Below are positions 8,031 through 18,004 of a DNA stretch of 64,000 nt, in pieces. Below the pieces are notes generated by a model. It had not been told where the DNA came from. It worked only from the letters and a program-made list of their open reading frames with translations, and did not search any database. Both the position numbers and the translations under genes were made by a program. Each line of letters starts with the position of its first letter. Position 1 is the stretch's first letter. This DNA is from Nitrosospira sp. Nl5 (GTDB lineage Bacteria; Pseudomonadota; Gammaproteobacteria; Burkholderiales; Nitrosomonadaceae): assembly GCF_900102495.1 (NCBI RefSeq), contig NZ_FMVQ01000002.1, forward strand, positions 186,001-250,000, read 5' to 3'.

Positions 8031-8396
8031 ATGGCAAAGACGATACTTGCCGTGGACGACTCAGTTTCGATCCGGAAAATGGTCCTGTTCACGCTAAGAC
8101 GCGGCGGCTACGACGTAGTCGAAGCCGTGGACGGTCAGGACGGGTTGGAGAAAGCGCTCAAATACCAGGTGAACCTCGTGCTCACCGATCAGAACATGCC
8201 CCGCATGGACGGACTCACGCTTATCCATTCGCTGCGCGAGTTGACGAATTATCACGCGGTGCCCATCCTCATGCTCACCACCGAGTCGAGCGACGAAATG
8301 AAGTCGAAGGGGCGTGCCGTCGGCGCAACCGGATGGCTGGTGAAGCCCTTCGACCCGAGCCGGCTGCTCGACGTGGTACGAAAGGTAATTGGATAG
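8031..8396 (+). CDS. cheY: Chemotaxis response regulator CheY
   Basis: A 121-residue receiver domain that, when phosphorylated by CheA, binds FliM at the motor switch. Visible residues are D9-D10, phospho-acceptor D53 (VLTDQNMPRMDG), the conserved Thr in MLTTESSD and the Lys in VKPFDPSRL. The ATG at 8031 follows AAGGAG; an in-frame ATG at 7944 lies inside the previous gene and is not used. cheA starts five bases downstream. Confidence 0.94.
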   Translation: MAKTILAVDDSVSIRKMVLFTLRRGGYDVVEAVDGQDGLEKALKYQVNLVLTDQNMPRMDGLTLIHSLRELTNYHAVPILMLTTESSDEMKSKGRAVGATGWLVKPFDPSRLLDVVRKVIG

Positions 8397-8401
8397 CCGC
8401 C

Positions 8402-10387
8402 GTGGACGATCTCTCCGAATTTCATGATGTGTTCTTCGACGAGGCTACCGAACACCTCGATGGCATGGAGTCGTTGCTGCTCAGCATCGATGTGAACGCA
8501 CCCGACACGGAGCAACTGAATCCCATCTTTCGCGCTGCCCATTCGATCAAGGGAGGAGCGGCGATGTTCGGCTTCCAGGACATCACCGAGCTGACACACG
8601 AGATGGAAACGGTATTTGACCGGGTGCGTAAAGGACAGATGCCGCTGTCCAAAGATCTGGTGGATGTCTTCCTCATTTCCGGAGATTTGCTGAGGGCGAT
8701 GTTGGCAGTGCGCAAGGATGATGGTGACGAAGTGCCTCAAGAAGATGTCACTGCCCTTTGCGTGAGGCTGCGGCTGTTCCTGGAACCGGAGGCCGTTGCC
8801 GATGAGATTTCCGTGACGGTGGCCGCGCATCAGGTCAAGGTCAGCAGCAGTGATGCCGTCCAGGCAGCATCGGCAGCGCCCCCGCCGTCGTCTTTAGCGA
8901 AGGGGAAGAGCAGCGCCGCAGTGCCGGAAGCAACGGTCAAGCGACGTAAAACAAAAAAGGGCGTCGAGAAAAGTTTATCAGCCGTTGCCGCTGAGATTTC
9001 CACCATCGCACCCGCCGATCAGGTCAAGGTGAGCGGCAATGAAGCCGTACCGTCGTCATTGACTTCACCGTCCGCGGTAGAGGAGAAAAATGATTTCGGC
9101 CTTTTCGTTGATCCCGCGACGCTTCCGGCAAACCTGCCCGAAGCTGCCGCAATGAGACCGGGCGACATAAAGATCGACGAATTGAAGGGCGTGACCAAGG
9201 CCGAAGCAACCCACAGCGCCACCGATGCTTCGTCCATTCGCGTCAGCGTGCAGAAGGTGGACCAACTGATCAACCTGGTCGGAGAACTCGTCATTACCCA
9301 GGCGATTCTCGCGGAGGCGGCGTCCCGGGCCGATCCGAAGCTCTACCAGGCGTTGTCCCAGCTTGAGCGCAATACCCGCGATTTGCAGGAATCCGCGATG
9401 TCGATCCGGATGCTGCCGATGTCGTTCGTATTCGGGCGCTTTCCGCGCGTGGTTCGCGATCTTGCCGACAAGCTCAACAAACAGGTGGAATTGAAAACCG
9501 AGGGCGAGGGGACCGAGCTCGACAAGGGCTTGATCGAACGCATCGTGGATCCGCTTACGCACCTTGTGCGCAATAGCCTCGACCACGGCATCGAACTGCC
9601 CGCGGTACGGCAGGCCGCGGGCAAACCGGCAAAGGGAACGATCACGCTGCGCGCATTTCATCGTGGCGGAAATGTCATGGTCGAAGTCAGTGACGATGGT
9701 GCAGGGCTCAACCGGGAGCGCTTGCTTTCGAGGGCTCGCGAGCGTGGCGCAAGCGTATCCGATTCGATGAGCGACCAGGAAGTTTTCCAGCTGATTTTCG
9801 AGGCAGGCTTCTCGACCGCGGAGAAAATCACCGACGTCTCCGGACGCGGCGTCGGCATGGATGTCGTGCGCCGTAATATCCGCGAGATGGGCGGCAATGT
9901 CGAGATCAGCTCGAACCTGGGCGCGGGAACCTGCATTTCAATCCGCTTGCCGCTGACACTCGCCATTCTCGACGGCATGTCGGTGGCAGTGGGCAAGGAA
10001 GTGTTCATCATTCCCCTGACTTATATCATCGAATCGTTGCGGCCAACGGCTGCCGATGTCAAGGCCGTTAGCGGTAAAGGCAAGGTGGTCCGGGTGCGCG
10101 GCGAATACCTGCCGTTGATCTCGCTGCATGAAGTATTCAACCTGCGGCCCGACGCGCCTGAGGTGCACGAGGGCATGGTGGTAATTCTCGAAAGCGAGGG
10201 GCGCAAGACGGCGATGTTCGTCGATGCGCTGGTGGGCCAGCATCAAGTCGTCATCAAAAGTCTGGAGCGCAACTTTCGGAGGGCACAAAGCGTATCGGGA
10301 GCCACCATCATGGGCGATGGCAGGGTGGCGCTGATACTTGACGTCGCGGAGCTCGTGGGCACCACCGCAGGCGCAACGGCGAAATAA
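8402..10387 (+). CDS. cheA: Chemotaxis histidine kinase CheA
   Basis: A 661-residue kinase that couples receptor state to CheY and CheB phosphorylation. I place the start at GTG 8402, five bases after cheY, because it gives the usual P1 start (DDLSEFHDVFFDEATEHL); an upstream ATG at 8333 lies in cheY. P1 carries phospho-acceptor His47 in AAHSIKGG. A long Ala/Ser/Lys linker (about 150-275) replaces a clear P2 and contains a duplicated 23-residue unit. Then come the dimerisation domain (SVQKVDQLINLVGELVI), the ATPase (LVRNSLDHGIE, VSDDGAGLNRERL, GRGVGMDVVRRNI) and a C-terminal CheW-like regulatory domain. Confidence 0.95.
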   Translation: MDDLSEFHDVFFDEATEHLDGMESLLLSIDVNAPDTEQLNPIFRAAHSIKGGAAMFGFQDITELTHEMETVFDRVRKGQMPLSKDLVDVFLISGDLLRAMLAVRKDDGDEVPQEDVTALCVRLRLFLEPEAVADEISVTVAAHQVKVSSSDAVQAASAAPPPSSLAKGKSSAAVPEATVKRRKTKKGVEKSLSAVAAEISTIAPADQVKVSGNEAVPSSLTSPSAVEEKNDFGLFVDPATLPANLPEAAAMRPGDIKIDELKGVTKAEATHSATDASSIRVSVQKVDQLINLVGELVITQAILAEAASRADPKLYQALSQLERNTRDLQESAMSIRMLPMSFVFGRFPRVVRDLADKLNKQVELKTEGEGTELDKGLIERIVDPLTHLVRNSLDHGIELPAVRQAAGKPAKGTITLRAFHRGGNVMVEVSDDGAGLNRERLLSRARERGASVSDSMSDQEVFQLIFEAGFSTAEKITDVSGRGVGMDVVRRNIREMGGNVEISSNLGAGTCISIRLPLTLAILDGMSVAVGKEVFIIPLTYIIESLRPTAADVKAVSGKGKVVRVRGEYLPLISLHEVFNLRPDAPEVHEGMVVILESEGRKTAMFVDALVGQHQVVIKSLERNFRRAQSVSGATIMGDGRVALILDVAELVGTTAGATAK

Positions 10388-10456
10388 TACGCCAAGGGTT
10401 CCTGAACGCTTGTCAATTTAACCGTAAGACTATTACCAACGACTGGAGTATGAGAA

Positions 10457-10966
10457 ATGTCGCAACCGCTAAACCCAATCCCCGTCAACCCATCCGCCGC
10501 ACACGCCGGCCGGATAGCCAATGAATTTCTCACCTTTCGGCTGGGCAAGGAAGAATACGGTATCGAGATACTGAAGGTGCAGGAAATCCGCGGCTACGAT
10601 GCCATTACCCGCATTGCCAACGTGCCCGAGTTCATCAAGGGGGTCGTCAACCTGCGGGGCATTATCGTGCCGATTATCGACCTGCGCATTAAATTCAATC
10701 TCGGCACGGTCGAATACAACCAGTTCACGGTGGTGATTATCCTGAACGTATCGGGACGCGTGATGGGAATCGTGGTCGACGGCGTTTCCGACGTGATTAC
10801 GCTCGCCGCCGAGCAGGTCAGACCTGCGCCGGACTTTGCCGCCGATCTCGACACCGAATACATCATCGGCTTGGGAACAGTCGATGAACGCATGCTTATC
10901 CTGATGGATATCGAGGCGCTTATGTGCAGTGCTGAAATCGGCCTGACCGGCCCTGATATTCATTAA
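10457..10966 (+). CDS. cheW: Chemotaxis coupling protein CheW
   Basis: A 169-residue SH3-like adaptor linking receptors to CheA. Typical segments are present: [20 protein letters not shown], the [20 protein letters not shown] stretch, and [13 protein letters not shown]. An approximately 20-residue flexible N-terminal extension precedes the domain. It sits between cheA and the receptor gene, 69 bases after cheA. Confidence 0.96.
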   Translation: MSQPLNPIPVNPSAAHAGRIANEFLTFRLGKEEYGIEILKVQEIRGYDAITRIANVPEFIKGVVNLRGIIVPIIDLRIKFNLGTVEYNQFTVVIILNVSGRVMGIVVDGVSDVITLAAEQVRPAPDFAADLDTEYIIGLGTVDERMLILMDIEALMCSAEIGLTGPDIH

Positions 10967-10999
10967 CAGATCTCATTCAAATTTTTCCGGGAGAATCCA

Positions 11000-13255
11000 A
11001 TGTTCAAAAATCTGACCATTAAATCGCAACTGATTGTTATCTCCAGCGTGTCATCGTTGCTACTCATCGCAATTGGTAGCTACGGTTTTTATGGAGTGAA
11101 GCAATCGAACAGCAAACTGCAATCCGTTTATGTGGATCGTACTGTACCCCTGTCGGATATCGCGTTAATTCTGGATCGTGCCCAGCGTTCGCGCCTCAAT
11201 GCCGTGATTGCTTCCAGTTACACGGATATCGAGGAAGCGAAAAAGCGGGCTTCGATGACTGTACAGCGGGATTCGGAAATCGGCGAGAGTATGAAAAAAT
11301 ATCTGACGACGACGCTGACACCTGAAGAGAAGGCATTGATTGATCGATTCGAGGAGCAATGGAAGGCATATCAAGCGATACGGGATGTCGTCCTCACCCA
11401 GGCCGTCCAGGGAAATTTCGTGGCTGCAAAAGAACTCATGGTGAAAGACGGCACCCCAAAGTTTGATGCCGTACACGAAACCATCTTCAAGCTGGTCGAA
11501 TTGCAGGCACGGGTTGCCGCGGAAGAATATGCACAGGCACAAAGCGATTCCATCACCATTTCCACTGTCATGGTTACCGTGATTGCACTGGGTGTTCTGC
11601 TGGTGATTGTCTTGAGTACGCTATTGATCAAAAGCGTCATGCAGTCAATACGCTCCGCTGTGAAAACAATGGAAGAAGTTGCCGTCGGCCACCTGGATAC
11701 TAAAATCGACACCACAAGCAGGAACGAGTTGTCGGAATTGTCCCGCTCGATGCAAAAAATGGTGACAACGTTGAAAGATTTTCTTGCTGAACAGCACCAA
11801 ATGCGGAAGCAGCATGATGCCGGCCTGATCAGCCACCGTATTCCAGCTGATAAATTTTCAGGAAGTTACGCGGAAGTGGCCAAAGCGACCAATGATCTCG
11901 TTGCTGCGCATATTGCTGTCAAGATGCAGGTAGTGGATGTGGTTGCACGCTATGGCCGTGGCGACTTGTCGGTGGACATGGAGCGCCTTCCGGGCGAGAA
12001 AGCCAGGATCACCGAGGCCATGGACGGGCTCAAGGCCAGCTTGCAGGCGATCAGCAGTGAAATCAGAATCCAGGTGGAAGGGGCGGTGGCCGGCGATTTC
12101 AGCCGACGTTGCGATGCAACAAAGTATCAGTATGAATTCAAGCAAATGGTTGATGGACTGAATCAATTGATGCAGGTCAACGAAACCAGCCTCAGTGAGG
12201 TTGTTCGGGTGCTGGGCGCATTAGCGAAAGGAGACCTGACAGAAAAAATTATCAACGGCTATCAAGGCATGTTTGGGAAGCTGAAAGACGACGCGAACAC
12301 GACGGTCACGCAACTCAACCAGATCATGGCCCAGATCAACGAAGCAACCGAGTCGATCGCTACCGCGTCGAAGGAAATCGCACAGGGCAACACCGACCTG
12401 TCGCAGCGCACGGAAGAACAGGCGGCCAGCCTGCAAGAGACGGCAAGTTCCATGGAAGAGCTGACCAGCACGGTACAGCAAAACGCGGAGAACGCAAAGC
12501 AAGCCAACCAGCTCGCGGCGTCGGCCTCCGAAGTGGCGGTCAAGGGAGGCCAGGTGGTGGATCAGGTGGTGGACACCATGGGCGCGATCAACGAGGCCTC
12601 GAAGAAGATCGTCGACATCATCAGCGTCATCGACGGCATTGCGTTCCAGACCAATATCCTGGCGTTGAATGCAGCAGTCGAGGCTGCGCGTGCCGGGGAG
12701 CAGGGCCGCGGCTTTGCGGTGGTGGCGTCGGAAGTGAGAAACCTGGCGCAAAGGAGCGCGGAAGCGGCCAAGGAGATCAAGACGTTGATCGGCAATTCAG
12801 TCGAGCAAGTCGATTCCGGCACCAAGCTCGTTGACCAGGCAGGCAAGACGATGGAGGAAATCGTCGGCTCGATCAAGCGTGTGACCGACATCATGGCCGA
12901 GATCACGGCGGCGAGCCATGAGCAGAGCGCGGGAATCGAGCAAGTGAACCAGGCAATCGGGCAGATGGACCAGGTGACGCAGCAGAACGCGGCGCTGGTC
13001 GAAGAAGCGGCGGCCGCGGCCGAATCGCTGCAGGAGCAGGCGGAGGCTCTCAGCGGCGCCGTAGGAGCCTTCCGGTTGGAGCAAACGCAATTAACGGCTG
13101 CGGTAGAGCGGCGTGGACCAAACCGGCCCGATAACGTCGAACGTTTGGTGAGAGGCGGCACACCCGGCAAAGCCGGGGCGCGGCCCGCGCTCGCCAAGCC
13201 CTCTGTGATGCGCAAGGCCAGGACCGGGACAGATGAGGATTGGTCCGAGTTTTGA
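11000..13255 (+). CDS. Methyl-accepting chemotaxis protein
   Basis: A 751-residue membrane receptor. TM1 is near residues 10-30 and TM2 near 188-211, framing a periplasmic domain of the four-helix-bundle type ([20 protein letters not shown]). One or more HAMP-like segments follow (the [18 protein letters not shown] and [18 protein letters not shown] regions), so the signal path is longer than in Tar or Tsr. The signalling hairpin is canonical ([20 protein letters not shown], then [17 protein letters not shown]). The protein ends in DWSEF, which fits the xWxxF tether used by CheR and CheB. The ligand cannot be predicted. Confidence 0.95.
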   Translation: MFKNLTIKSQLIVISSVSSLLLIAIGSYGFYGVKQSNSKLQSVYVDRTVPLSDIALILDRAQRSRLNAVIASSYTDIEEAKKRASMTVQRDSEIGESMKKYLTTTLTPEEKALIDRFEEQWKAYQAIRDVVLTQAVQGNFVAAKELMVKDGTPKFDAVHETIFKLVELQARVAAEEYAQAQSDSITISTVMVTVIALGVLLVIVLSTLLIKSVMQSIRSAVKTMEEVAVGHLDTKIDTTSRNELSELSRSMQKMVTTLKDFLAEQHQMRKQHDAGLISHRIPADKFSGSYAEVAKATNDLVAAHIAVKMQVVDVVARYGRGDLSVDMERLPGEKARITEAMDGLKASLQAISSEIRIQVEGAVAGDFSRRCDATKYQYEFKQMVDGLNQLMQVNETSLSEVVRVLGALAKGDLTEKIINGYQGMFGKLKDDANTTVTQLNQIMAQINEATESIATASKEIAQGNTDLSQRTEEQAASLQETASSMEELTSTVQQNAENAKQANQLAASASEVAVKGGQVVDQVVDTMGAINEASKKIVDIISVIDGIAFQTNILALNAAVEAARAGEQGRGFAVVASEVRNLAQRSAEAAKEIKTLIGNSVEQVDSGTKLVDQAGKTMEEIVGSIKRVTDIMAEITAASHEQSAGIEQVNQAIGQMDQVTQQNAALVEEAAAAAESLQEQAEALSGAVGAFRLEQTQLTAAVERRGPNRPDNVERLVRGGTPGKAGARPALAKPSVMRKARTGTDEDWSEF

Positions 13256-13287
13256 CGCGCTTGATAAAGGGGCGCGGGACTGGAAAT

Positions 13288-14160
13288 ATGGCCAACCTAA
13301 TGGAAGCCGCAGAACGCAAGACGCGCGAATATGATTTTACTAATGAGGATTTCGAGCGTGTTAGAAAGCTGATTTACGAGCACGCCGGCATCTCGCTATC
13401 CGCCAGCAAGCAGGACATGGTCTACAGCCGGCTTGCGCGGCGCCTGCGAGAAAAGGGCCTGACGAGGTTTGCTGATTACCTGCGGCAGTTGGAAGCGGGC
13501 GATACGAACGAGTGGCAGGCATTCACCAATGCCCTGACCACCAACCTTACCTCCTTCTACCGGGAAGCGCATCATTTCCCGATACTTGCTGAACATCTGA
13601 TGCGTCGACGGCGCGCAGGCGGCGGCCCGTTTACGGTCTGGTGCTGTGCCGCGTCAACGGGTGAAGAACCCTACACGATCGCGATGGCCGCCATTGAGGC
13701 GTTGAACGACAGCGCGCCGCCGGTGCGTATCCTCGCCACTGACGTGGATACCAACGTGCTGGCGAAGGCCGATGCGGGTATCTACGACATCGAACGGATC
13801 GAGTCGCTCGCGCCGGAGCGTGCGCGGCGCTTTTTTCTGCGCGGCGATGGCAGCCGCGCCGGCAACGTTAAGGTACGTCCCGAGCTACGCAAGTTGATCA
13901 CGTTCGGACGCCTCAATCTGCTAGATACGCAATGGCCGGTGCGGGGGCCATTCGACGTCATCATGTGCCGTAACGTAATGATCTACTTCGATAAGGACAC
14001 GCAGCGCCGGATACTCGAGAAATTCGCGCCGCTATTGAGAAGTGATGGCTTGCTGTTTGCCGGACATTCGGAAAGTTTCCTTCAGAGCGCCGACCTGTTC
14101 AAGCTGCGCGGTAAGACGGTATACGGGCTGGCGGCAAAGGCGCAGGTGCGGCATGGCTGA
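13288..14160 (+). CDS. cheR: Chemotaxis protein methyltransferase CheR
   Basis: A 290-residue S-adenosylmethionine-dependent enzyme that methylates receptor glutamates. I choose ATG 13288; a TTG at 13240 lies inside the receptor gene. The N-terminal helical domain (DFERVRKLIYEHAGISLSAS) and SAM-binding domain (VWCCAASTGEEPYTIAM; FDVIMCRNVMIYFD) are clear, as is the LFAGHSES segment typical of the family. Its stop overlaps the start of cheD by eight bases. It works against CheB, encoded two genes downstream. Confidence 0.96.
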   Translation: MANLMEAAERKTREYDFTNEDFERVRKLIYEHAGISLSASKQDMVYSRLARRLREKGLTRFADYLRQLEAGDTNEWQAFTNALTTNLTSFYREAHHFPILAEHLMRRRRAGGGPFTVWCCAASTGEEPYTIAMAAIEALNDSAPPVRILATDVDTNVLAKADAGIYDIERIESLAPERARRFFLRGDGSRAGNVKVRPELRKLITFGRLNLLDTQWPVRGPFDVIMCRNVMIYFDKDTQRRILEKFAPLLRSDGLLFAGHSESFLQSADLFKLRGKTVYGLAAKAQVRHG

Positions 14161-14764
14161 ACGCGGCGACGGGCCGCTGGCCACCCATCTGTATTTTGAC
14201 CGCAAATACAAGACGGAAGCGGTCAGGGTGTTACCCGGTGAATACTACGCGACGAGCCGCGACATGCTGCTGGCAACAGTGCTTGGTTCGTGTGTGACCG
14301 CCTGCATACGCGACAAGCAAAACGGTATCGGGGGCATGAACCACTTTATGCTGCCCCGTGGCTGCATAGACGAAAACGATCCGTCAAGCATGCCGGCGCG
14401 TTATGGAATCTATGCGATGGAAATATTGATCAACCAGGTCATCAAGATAGGTGCGCGGCGCGCCAATCTCGAGGCTAAAGTCTTTGGCGGAGGCAACGTG
14501 CTGCCCGGGTTGGTCGAAGTGAACGTCGGCGAACGCAATGCCGAGTTCGTATTAAATTTTCTGGAAACCGAAAGCATTCCCGTTGTTGCCCACGATCTGG
14601 TGGATATCTATCCGCGCAAGGTCTATTACTTTCCCAGCACCGGCAAGGCGTTAGTAAAAAAACTGCGCGATCTCCCCAACAGCGCGATCGTCGAGCGTGA
14701 AAAAGACTTTGGCTCGAACCTGTCAAAAGCCCGCGTCAGCGGGGATATTGAGCTGTTCAGTTGA
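14153..14764 (+). CDS. cheD: Chemoreceptor glutamine deamidase CheD
   Basis: A 203-residue enzyme that deamidates receptor glutamines. The ATG at 14153 overlaps the cheR stop. The catalytic Cys lies in TVLGSCVTACIRD and the catalytic His in GGMNHFMLP; the downstream KVFGGGNVL segment is also typical of the family. In Bacillus and Thermotoga CheD also binds CheC or CheX. The presence of a CheX-like gene nearby makes a CheD-CheX interaction possible here, but this is inference. Confidence 0.95.
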   Translation: MAERGDGPLATHLYFDRKYKTEAVRVLPGEYYATSRDMLLATVLGSCVTACIRDKQNGIGGMNHFMLPRGCIDENDPSSMPARYGIYAMEILINQVIKIGARRANLEAKVFGGGNVLPGLVEVNVGERNAEFVLNFLETESIPVVAHDLVDIYPRKVYYFPSTGKALVKKLRDLPNSAIVEREKDFGSNLSKARVSGDIELFS

Positions 14765-14773
14765 GGCACCGGT

Positions 14774-15898
14774 ATGCCAACTCCAACAGACGCCAATATT
14801 CCCATCAAGCCAATTAAAGTTTTGATCATAGACGATTCGGCGTTGATTCGTAAAATGCTGAGCAAGATTATTGACGCCCAGCCGGATATGCGGGTGGTGG
14901 GAACCGCCGGCGACCCCATTGCCGCGCGCGAAATGATCCGCAATCTCGAACCCGACGTACTGACGCTCGATGTTGAGATGCCAAAAATGGATGGTCTCGA
15001 TTTTCTCGAGCGACTGATGCGTCTGCGGCCAATACCGGTCATCATGGTATCGACATTGACGCAACGTGGTTCGGAGGTGGCATTGCATGCGCTCGAGCTC
15101 GGGGCGGTCGATTTCGTCTCCAAGCCCCAGCTTGATATCGTTACCGGGCTACAGGATTATGCGCTTGAGATTACCGGCAAAATTCGCGCCGCGTCGACTG
15201 CCCGTATCCGGAAGCGCCCGGCAGCCGCAATCGGGCCGAAGCAAAAAATCGAAGCGCTGCTGCCGAAGCTGGCCAATCACATGGCGTTGACGGAGAAGCT
15301 GATCGTCATTGGCGCATCGACAGGCGGCACCGAAGCAATCAAGGACGTATTGATGCAGATGCCGCCCGACTGTCCTGCGATTCTGATCACCCAGCACATG
15401 CCTGAGGGATTTACCAAATTGTTCGCAGCACGGCTGGACAGCCTGTGCCGGATCCGCGTCAAAGAAGCCGAGCACGGCGAGCGGGCAGTCCCGGGCCATG
15501 CCTACATTGCGCCCGGCGGCCGGCACCTTTCAGTGCGCAAGAGCGCCGCGAACTATGTCGTCACGCTCTCCGACGACCCGCCGGTGCACCATCACCGTCC
15601 TTCGGTCGAGGTGCTGTTTCGCTCGGCCGCCCAACACGTGGGCGCCAATGCAATTGGTATCATGCTGACCGGCATGGGCAAGGATGGCGCGACAGCAATG
15701 CTTGACATGAAACATGCGGGTGCCCGGAACATTGCACAGGACGAAGCGACGTGTGTGGTATTCGGCATGCCAAAGGAAGCAATTGCCGCTGGTGGAGTTC
15801 ACGAGGAGTTGCCGCTAGGCGCCATTGCGGGTCGTGTCCTCGCCCTGCTCAACGCTGGCATGGCGGCTGCGCGACGGCGCAGTAACGCGGTTTCGTAA
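14774..15898 (+). CDS. cheB: Chemotaxis glutamate methylesterase CheB
   Basis: A 374-residue two-domain enzyme, ten bases after cheD. The receiver has D20-D21, phospho-acceptor D66 ([12 protein letters not shown]) and a conserved Lys in VSKPQL. The esterase domain has the catalytic Ser in [11 protein letters not shown], His in [13 protein letters not shown] and Asp in [10 protein letters not shown]. It is the last gene of the operon and should remove methyl groups added by CheR. No clear terminator follows. Confidence 0.97.
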   Translation: MPTPTDANIPIKPIKVLIIDDSALIRKMLSKIIDAQPDMRVVGTAGDPIAAREMIRNLEPDVLTLDVEMPKMDGLDFLERLMRLRPIPVIMVSTLTQRGSEVALHALELGAVDFVSKPQLDIVTGLQDYALEITGKIRAASTARIRKRPAAAIGPKQKIEALLPKLANHMALTEKLIVIGASTGGTEAIKDVLMQMPPDCPAILITQHMPEGFTKLFAARLDSLCRIRVKEAEHGERAVPGHAYIAPGGRHLSVRKSAANYVVTLSDDPPVHHHRPSVEVLFRSAAQHVGANAIGIMLTGMGKDGATAMLDMKHAGARNIAQDEATCVVFGMPKEAIAAGGVHEELPLGAIAGRVLALLNAGMAAARRRSNAVS

Positions 15899-16143
15899 AT
15901 TCCATCCCTCCGGTGTTGTTACTATTGTAAATGACATTTGAATTGCTGGAACAAGCCCTCATCAAGTCCCCCTATCAGCAATCTAAGCCCGGATATACCG
16001 TGTGGATTCCCCGTTAATCGGCGGATAACATGTCCTGCTCCCCGCTTATCATAACAGTCCGGCCATTTGTCCAGCCCTACGGGGGCGACAGAAGATGGAA
16101 ATACTATCCAATTCGAGCTGCGCAAAAATCCCGGCGAACCGAT

Positions 16144-16170
16144 TAAATTTATCTCCTGGGCCGCCGTTAA
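16144..16170 (+). promoter_or_regulatory. Sigma-28 promoter of fliC
   Basis: -35 TAAA (16144-16147), exactly 15 bases, -10 GCCGTTAA (16163-16170), one mismatch from the FliA consensus. The expected start near 16178 leaves a leader of about 90 bases. It lies in the 370-base gap between cheB and fliC, where no gene is seen. This is the best promoter match in the window. Confidence 0.75.
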
Positions 16171-16268
16171 TCATCATAACAGCGGTTGATCGGCTACAAA
16201 CAAAACAGGTTGATCAAAGTTGACAGCTGTAGGGTGTCATTCCATCAAATTTAATCAAGGAGATTCAA

Positions 16269-17441
16269 ATGGCTGCAGTAATTAATACCAACGTCGTTTC
16301 GCTCAATGCGCAACGCAATCTTAACAGTTCGCAGGGCGCGCTTGCGACCAGCCTGCAACGCCTGTCCTCGGGGCTGCGCATCAACAGCGCCAAGGATGAC
16401 GCCGCGGGACTGGCGATTTCCGAGCGTATGTCTTCCCAGATCCGCGGCCTCAACCAGGCGGTTCGCAACGCGAACGACGGCATCTCGATGTCGCAAACCG
16501 CCGAGGGCGCGCTGGGAGAAGTCGGCAACAATCTGCAACGTATCCGCGAATTGGCGGTGCAATCGCGCAATGCGAGCAACAGCGCAAGCGACCGTACCGC
16601 GCTCAACAACGAAGTCCAGCAGCTCAAGGATGAAATCGACCGGGTCGCTTCAACGACCGCATTCAATGGCATCAATCTGCTCGATGGCAGTTTTACCAAC
16701 CAGGCATTCCAGATCGGCGCCAACGTCGGCGAAACCATCAGTATCAGCAGCCTGGTCAATGCACAGACCACATCCTTGGGCACCACCACCACCTATGCAA
16801 CCAGCGTGGTCGGCGTCGCCCCCGGCGCGGCGCTCGCCTCGCCGGCGGATGATATCGCCGCGGGTGCTCTGGAAATCAATGGTGTTGCCGTGGGCGCCAT
16901 TACCGCCGTTGCCGGCGCTGTTCCTCAAGGAACCGCCGTCGCGGCAGCCATCAACGCGATAACCGGCAGCACCGGCGTTACCGCCACAGTGGGCGGCACC
17001 GGTGCGCTGACGCTGACCAGCACGTCAAGTGCCGGCATCGACGTGGAGTTTGTCGGCGCCTCCGCCACCACGGCGCGAACCGGGCTGACCGACGCCACGA
17101 CCGCCGCAACAGCCACCGTTGTCGCCGGCTTCACCTCGTTGGCGATAGATACTACCGCAGGCGCCGATACCGCCATCGCCTCGATGGACGCGGCATTGAG
17201 CGCGCTCAACGCGGGCCGGGCTGACCTGGGCGCGTATCAGAACCGTTTTTCGTCAGCCGTCTCGAACCTGCAAACCACCGCCGAGAATCTGACAGCATCC
17301 CGCAGCCGTATCGTGGATGCCGATTTCGCGGCCGAAACGGCTACGCTGTCCCGGAACCAGGTATTGCAACAGGCGGGTACGGCGATGCTGGCCCAGGCCA
17401 ATGCAATGCCGCAATCGGTGCTGGCCTTGCTGAGAGGTTAA
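16269..17441 (+). CDS. fliC: Flagellin
   Basis: A 390-residue filament subunit. The conserved N-terminal D0/D1 region is complete (INTNVVSLNAQRNLNSSQ; SSGLRINSAKDDAAGLAISE; VQSRNASNSASDRTALNNEV) and so is the C-terminal helix (SRIVDADFAAETATLSRNQV, ending SVLALLRG). The centre, about residues 175-290, is Ala/Thr/Gly-rich and is the variable exposed domain. The start follows AAGGAG. It has its own sigma-28 promoter and a strong terminator, so it forms a single-gene unit. Confidence 0.97.
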   Translation: MAAVINTNVVSLNAQRNLNSSQGALATSLQRLSSGLRINSAKDDAAGLAISERMSSQIRGLNQAVRNANDGISMSQTAEGALGEVGNNLQRIRELAVQSRNASNSASDRTALNNEVQQLKDEIDRVASTTAFNGINLLDGSFTNQAFQIGANVGETISISSLVNAQTTSLGTTTTYATSVVGVAPGAALASPADDIAAGALEINGVAVGAITAVAGAVPQGTAVAAAINAITGSTGVTATVGGTGALTLTSTSSAGIDVEFVGASATTARTGLTDATTAATATVVAGFTSLAIDTTAGADTAIASMDAALSALNAGRADLGAYQNRFSSAVSNLQTTAENLTASRSRIVDADFAAETATLSRNQVLQQAGTAMLAQANAMPQSVLALLRG

Positions 17442-17476
17442 TCAGGGTAACTGGCCAGGAGCCAGCTGCCATGGAC

Positions 17477-17507
17477 GAACCCGGGGCGATCCCCCGGGTT
17501 CAAATTT
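17477..17507 (+). terminator. Rho-independent terminator after fliC
   Basis: A perfect 10-base stem GAACCCGGGG / CCCCGGGTTC with a five-base loop, followed by AAATTTT, 36 bases after the fliC stop. It separates the abundant flagellin message from flaG and fliD. Confidence 0.85.
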
Positions 17508-17557
17508 TGCAGTTTAACCCGGATTATCTGGATTTTAACCGTTGAAGGGAGTCTGCG

Positions 17558-17884
17558 ATGCGAATTGAACAGCCTGGCAACGGCAACCAGGCGGCGGCCA
17601 CAGGCCAAAGCACGCCAGCGCCGAGGGTTACCCCGGTAGCGGATGGCGCACTAATTGTCCCAAAGCCGGAATCGGTACCGCGCACGCCGGCGGCGCAACA
17701 AATCAGCCAGCCGATCAGGTCGACGCTGGAGTTCAGCATCGACCCCGATACCGGGAGAGCCGTGGTGAAGATCATCGACAGCGCGACTCGCGACCTGGTG
17801 CGGCAGATTCCCATGGAAGAGATGCTGGTCCTGGCCAAATCGCTCGACCAGTTAAAAGGTTTGCTGCTGCATACAAAAGCTTGA
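17558..17884 (+). CDS. flaG: FlaG family protein
   Basis: A 108-residue protein of the FlaG family, which affects filament length in several bacteria. The N-terminal 50 residues are Pro/Ala-rich and probably disordered. The conserved part is residues about 52-105 (LEFSIDPDTGRAVVKIIDSA; DLVRQIPMEEMLVLAKSLDQ). It follows a good AAGGGAG site and sits between fliC and fliD, the usual place. Confidence 0.9.
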   Translation: MRIEQPGNGNQAAATGQSTPAPRVTPVADGALIVPKPESVPRTPAAQQISQPIRSTLEFSIDPDTGRAVVKIIDSATRDLVRQIPMEEMLVLAKSLDQLKGLLLHTKA

Positions 17885-18004
17885 CCGGCATGGAGCAAGG
17901 GTCCGGTGGAACATCGCCAACAGTCCTACAGGTATCAACGCATACAGGGCATCAGGCGGAATACAGGAAGTACAGGAAATATCAGGAAGATAAGGGAGAA
18001 AGAC

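Noticed and set aside
12562-13215. Minus-strand frame of 217 codons opposite the chemoreceptor
   Set aside because: Ser/Ala-rich mirror of the conserved signalling hairpin, not a protein family.
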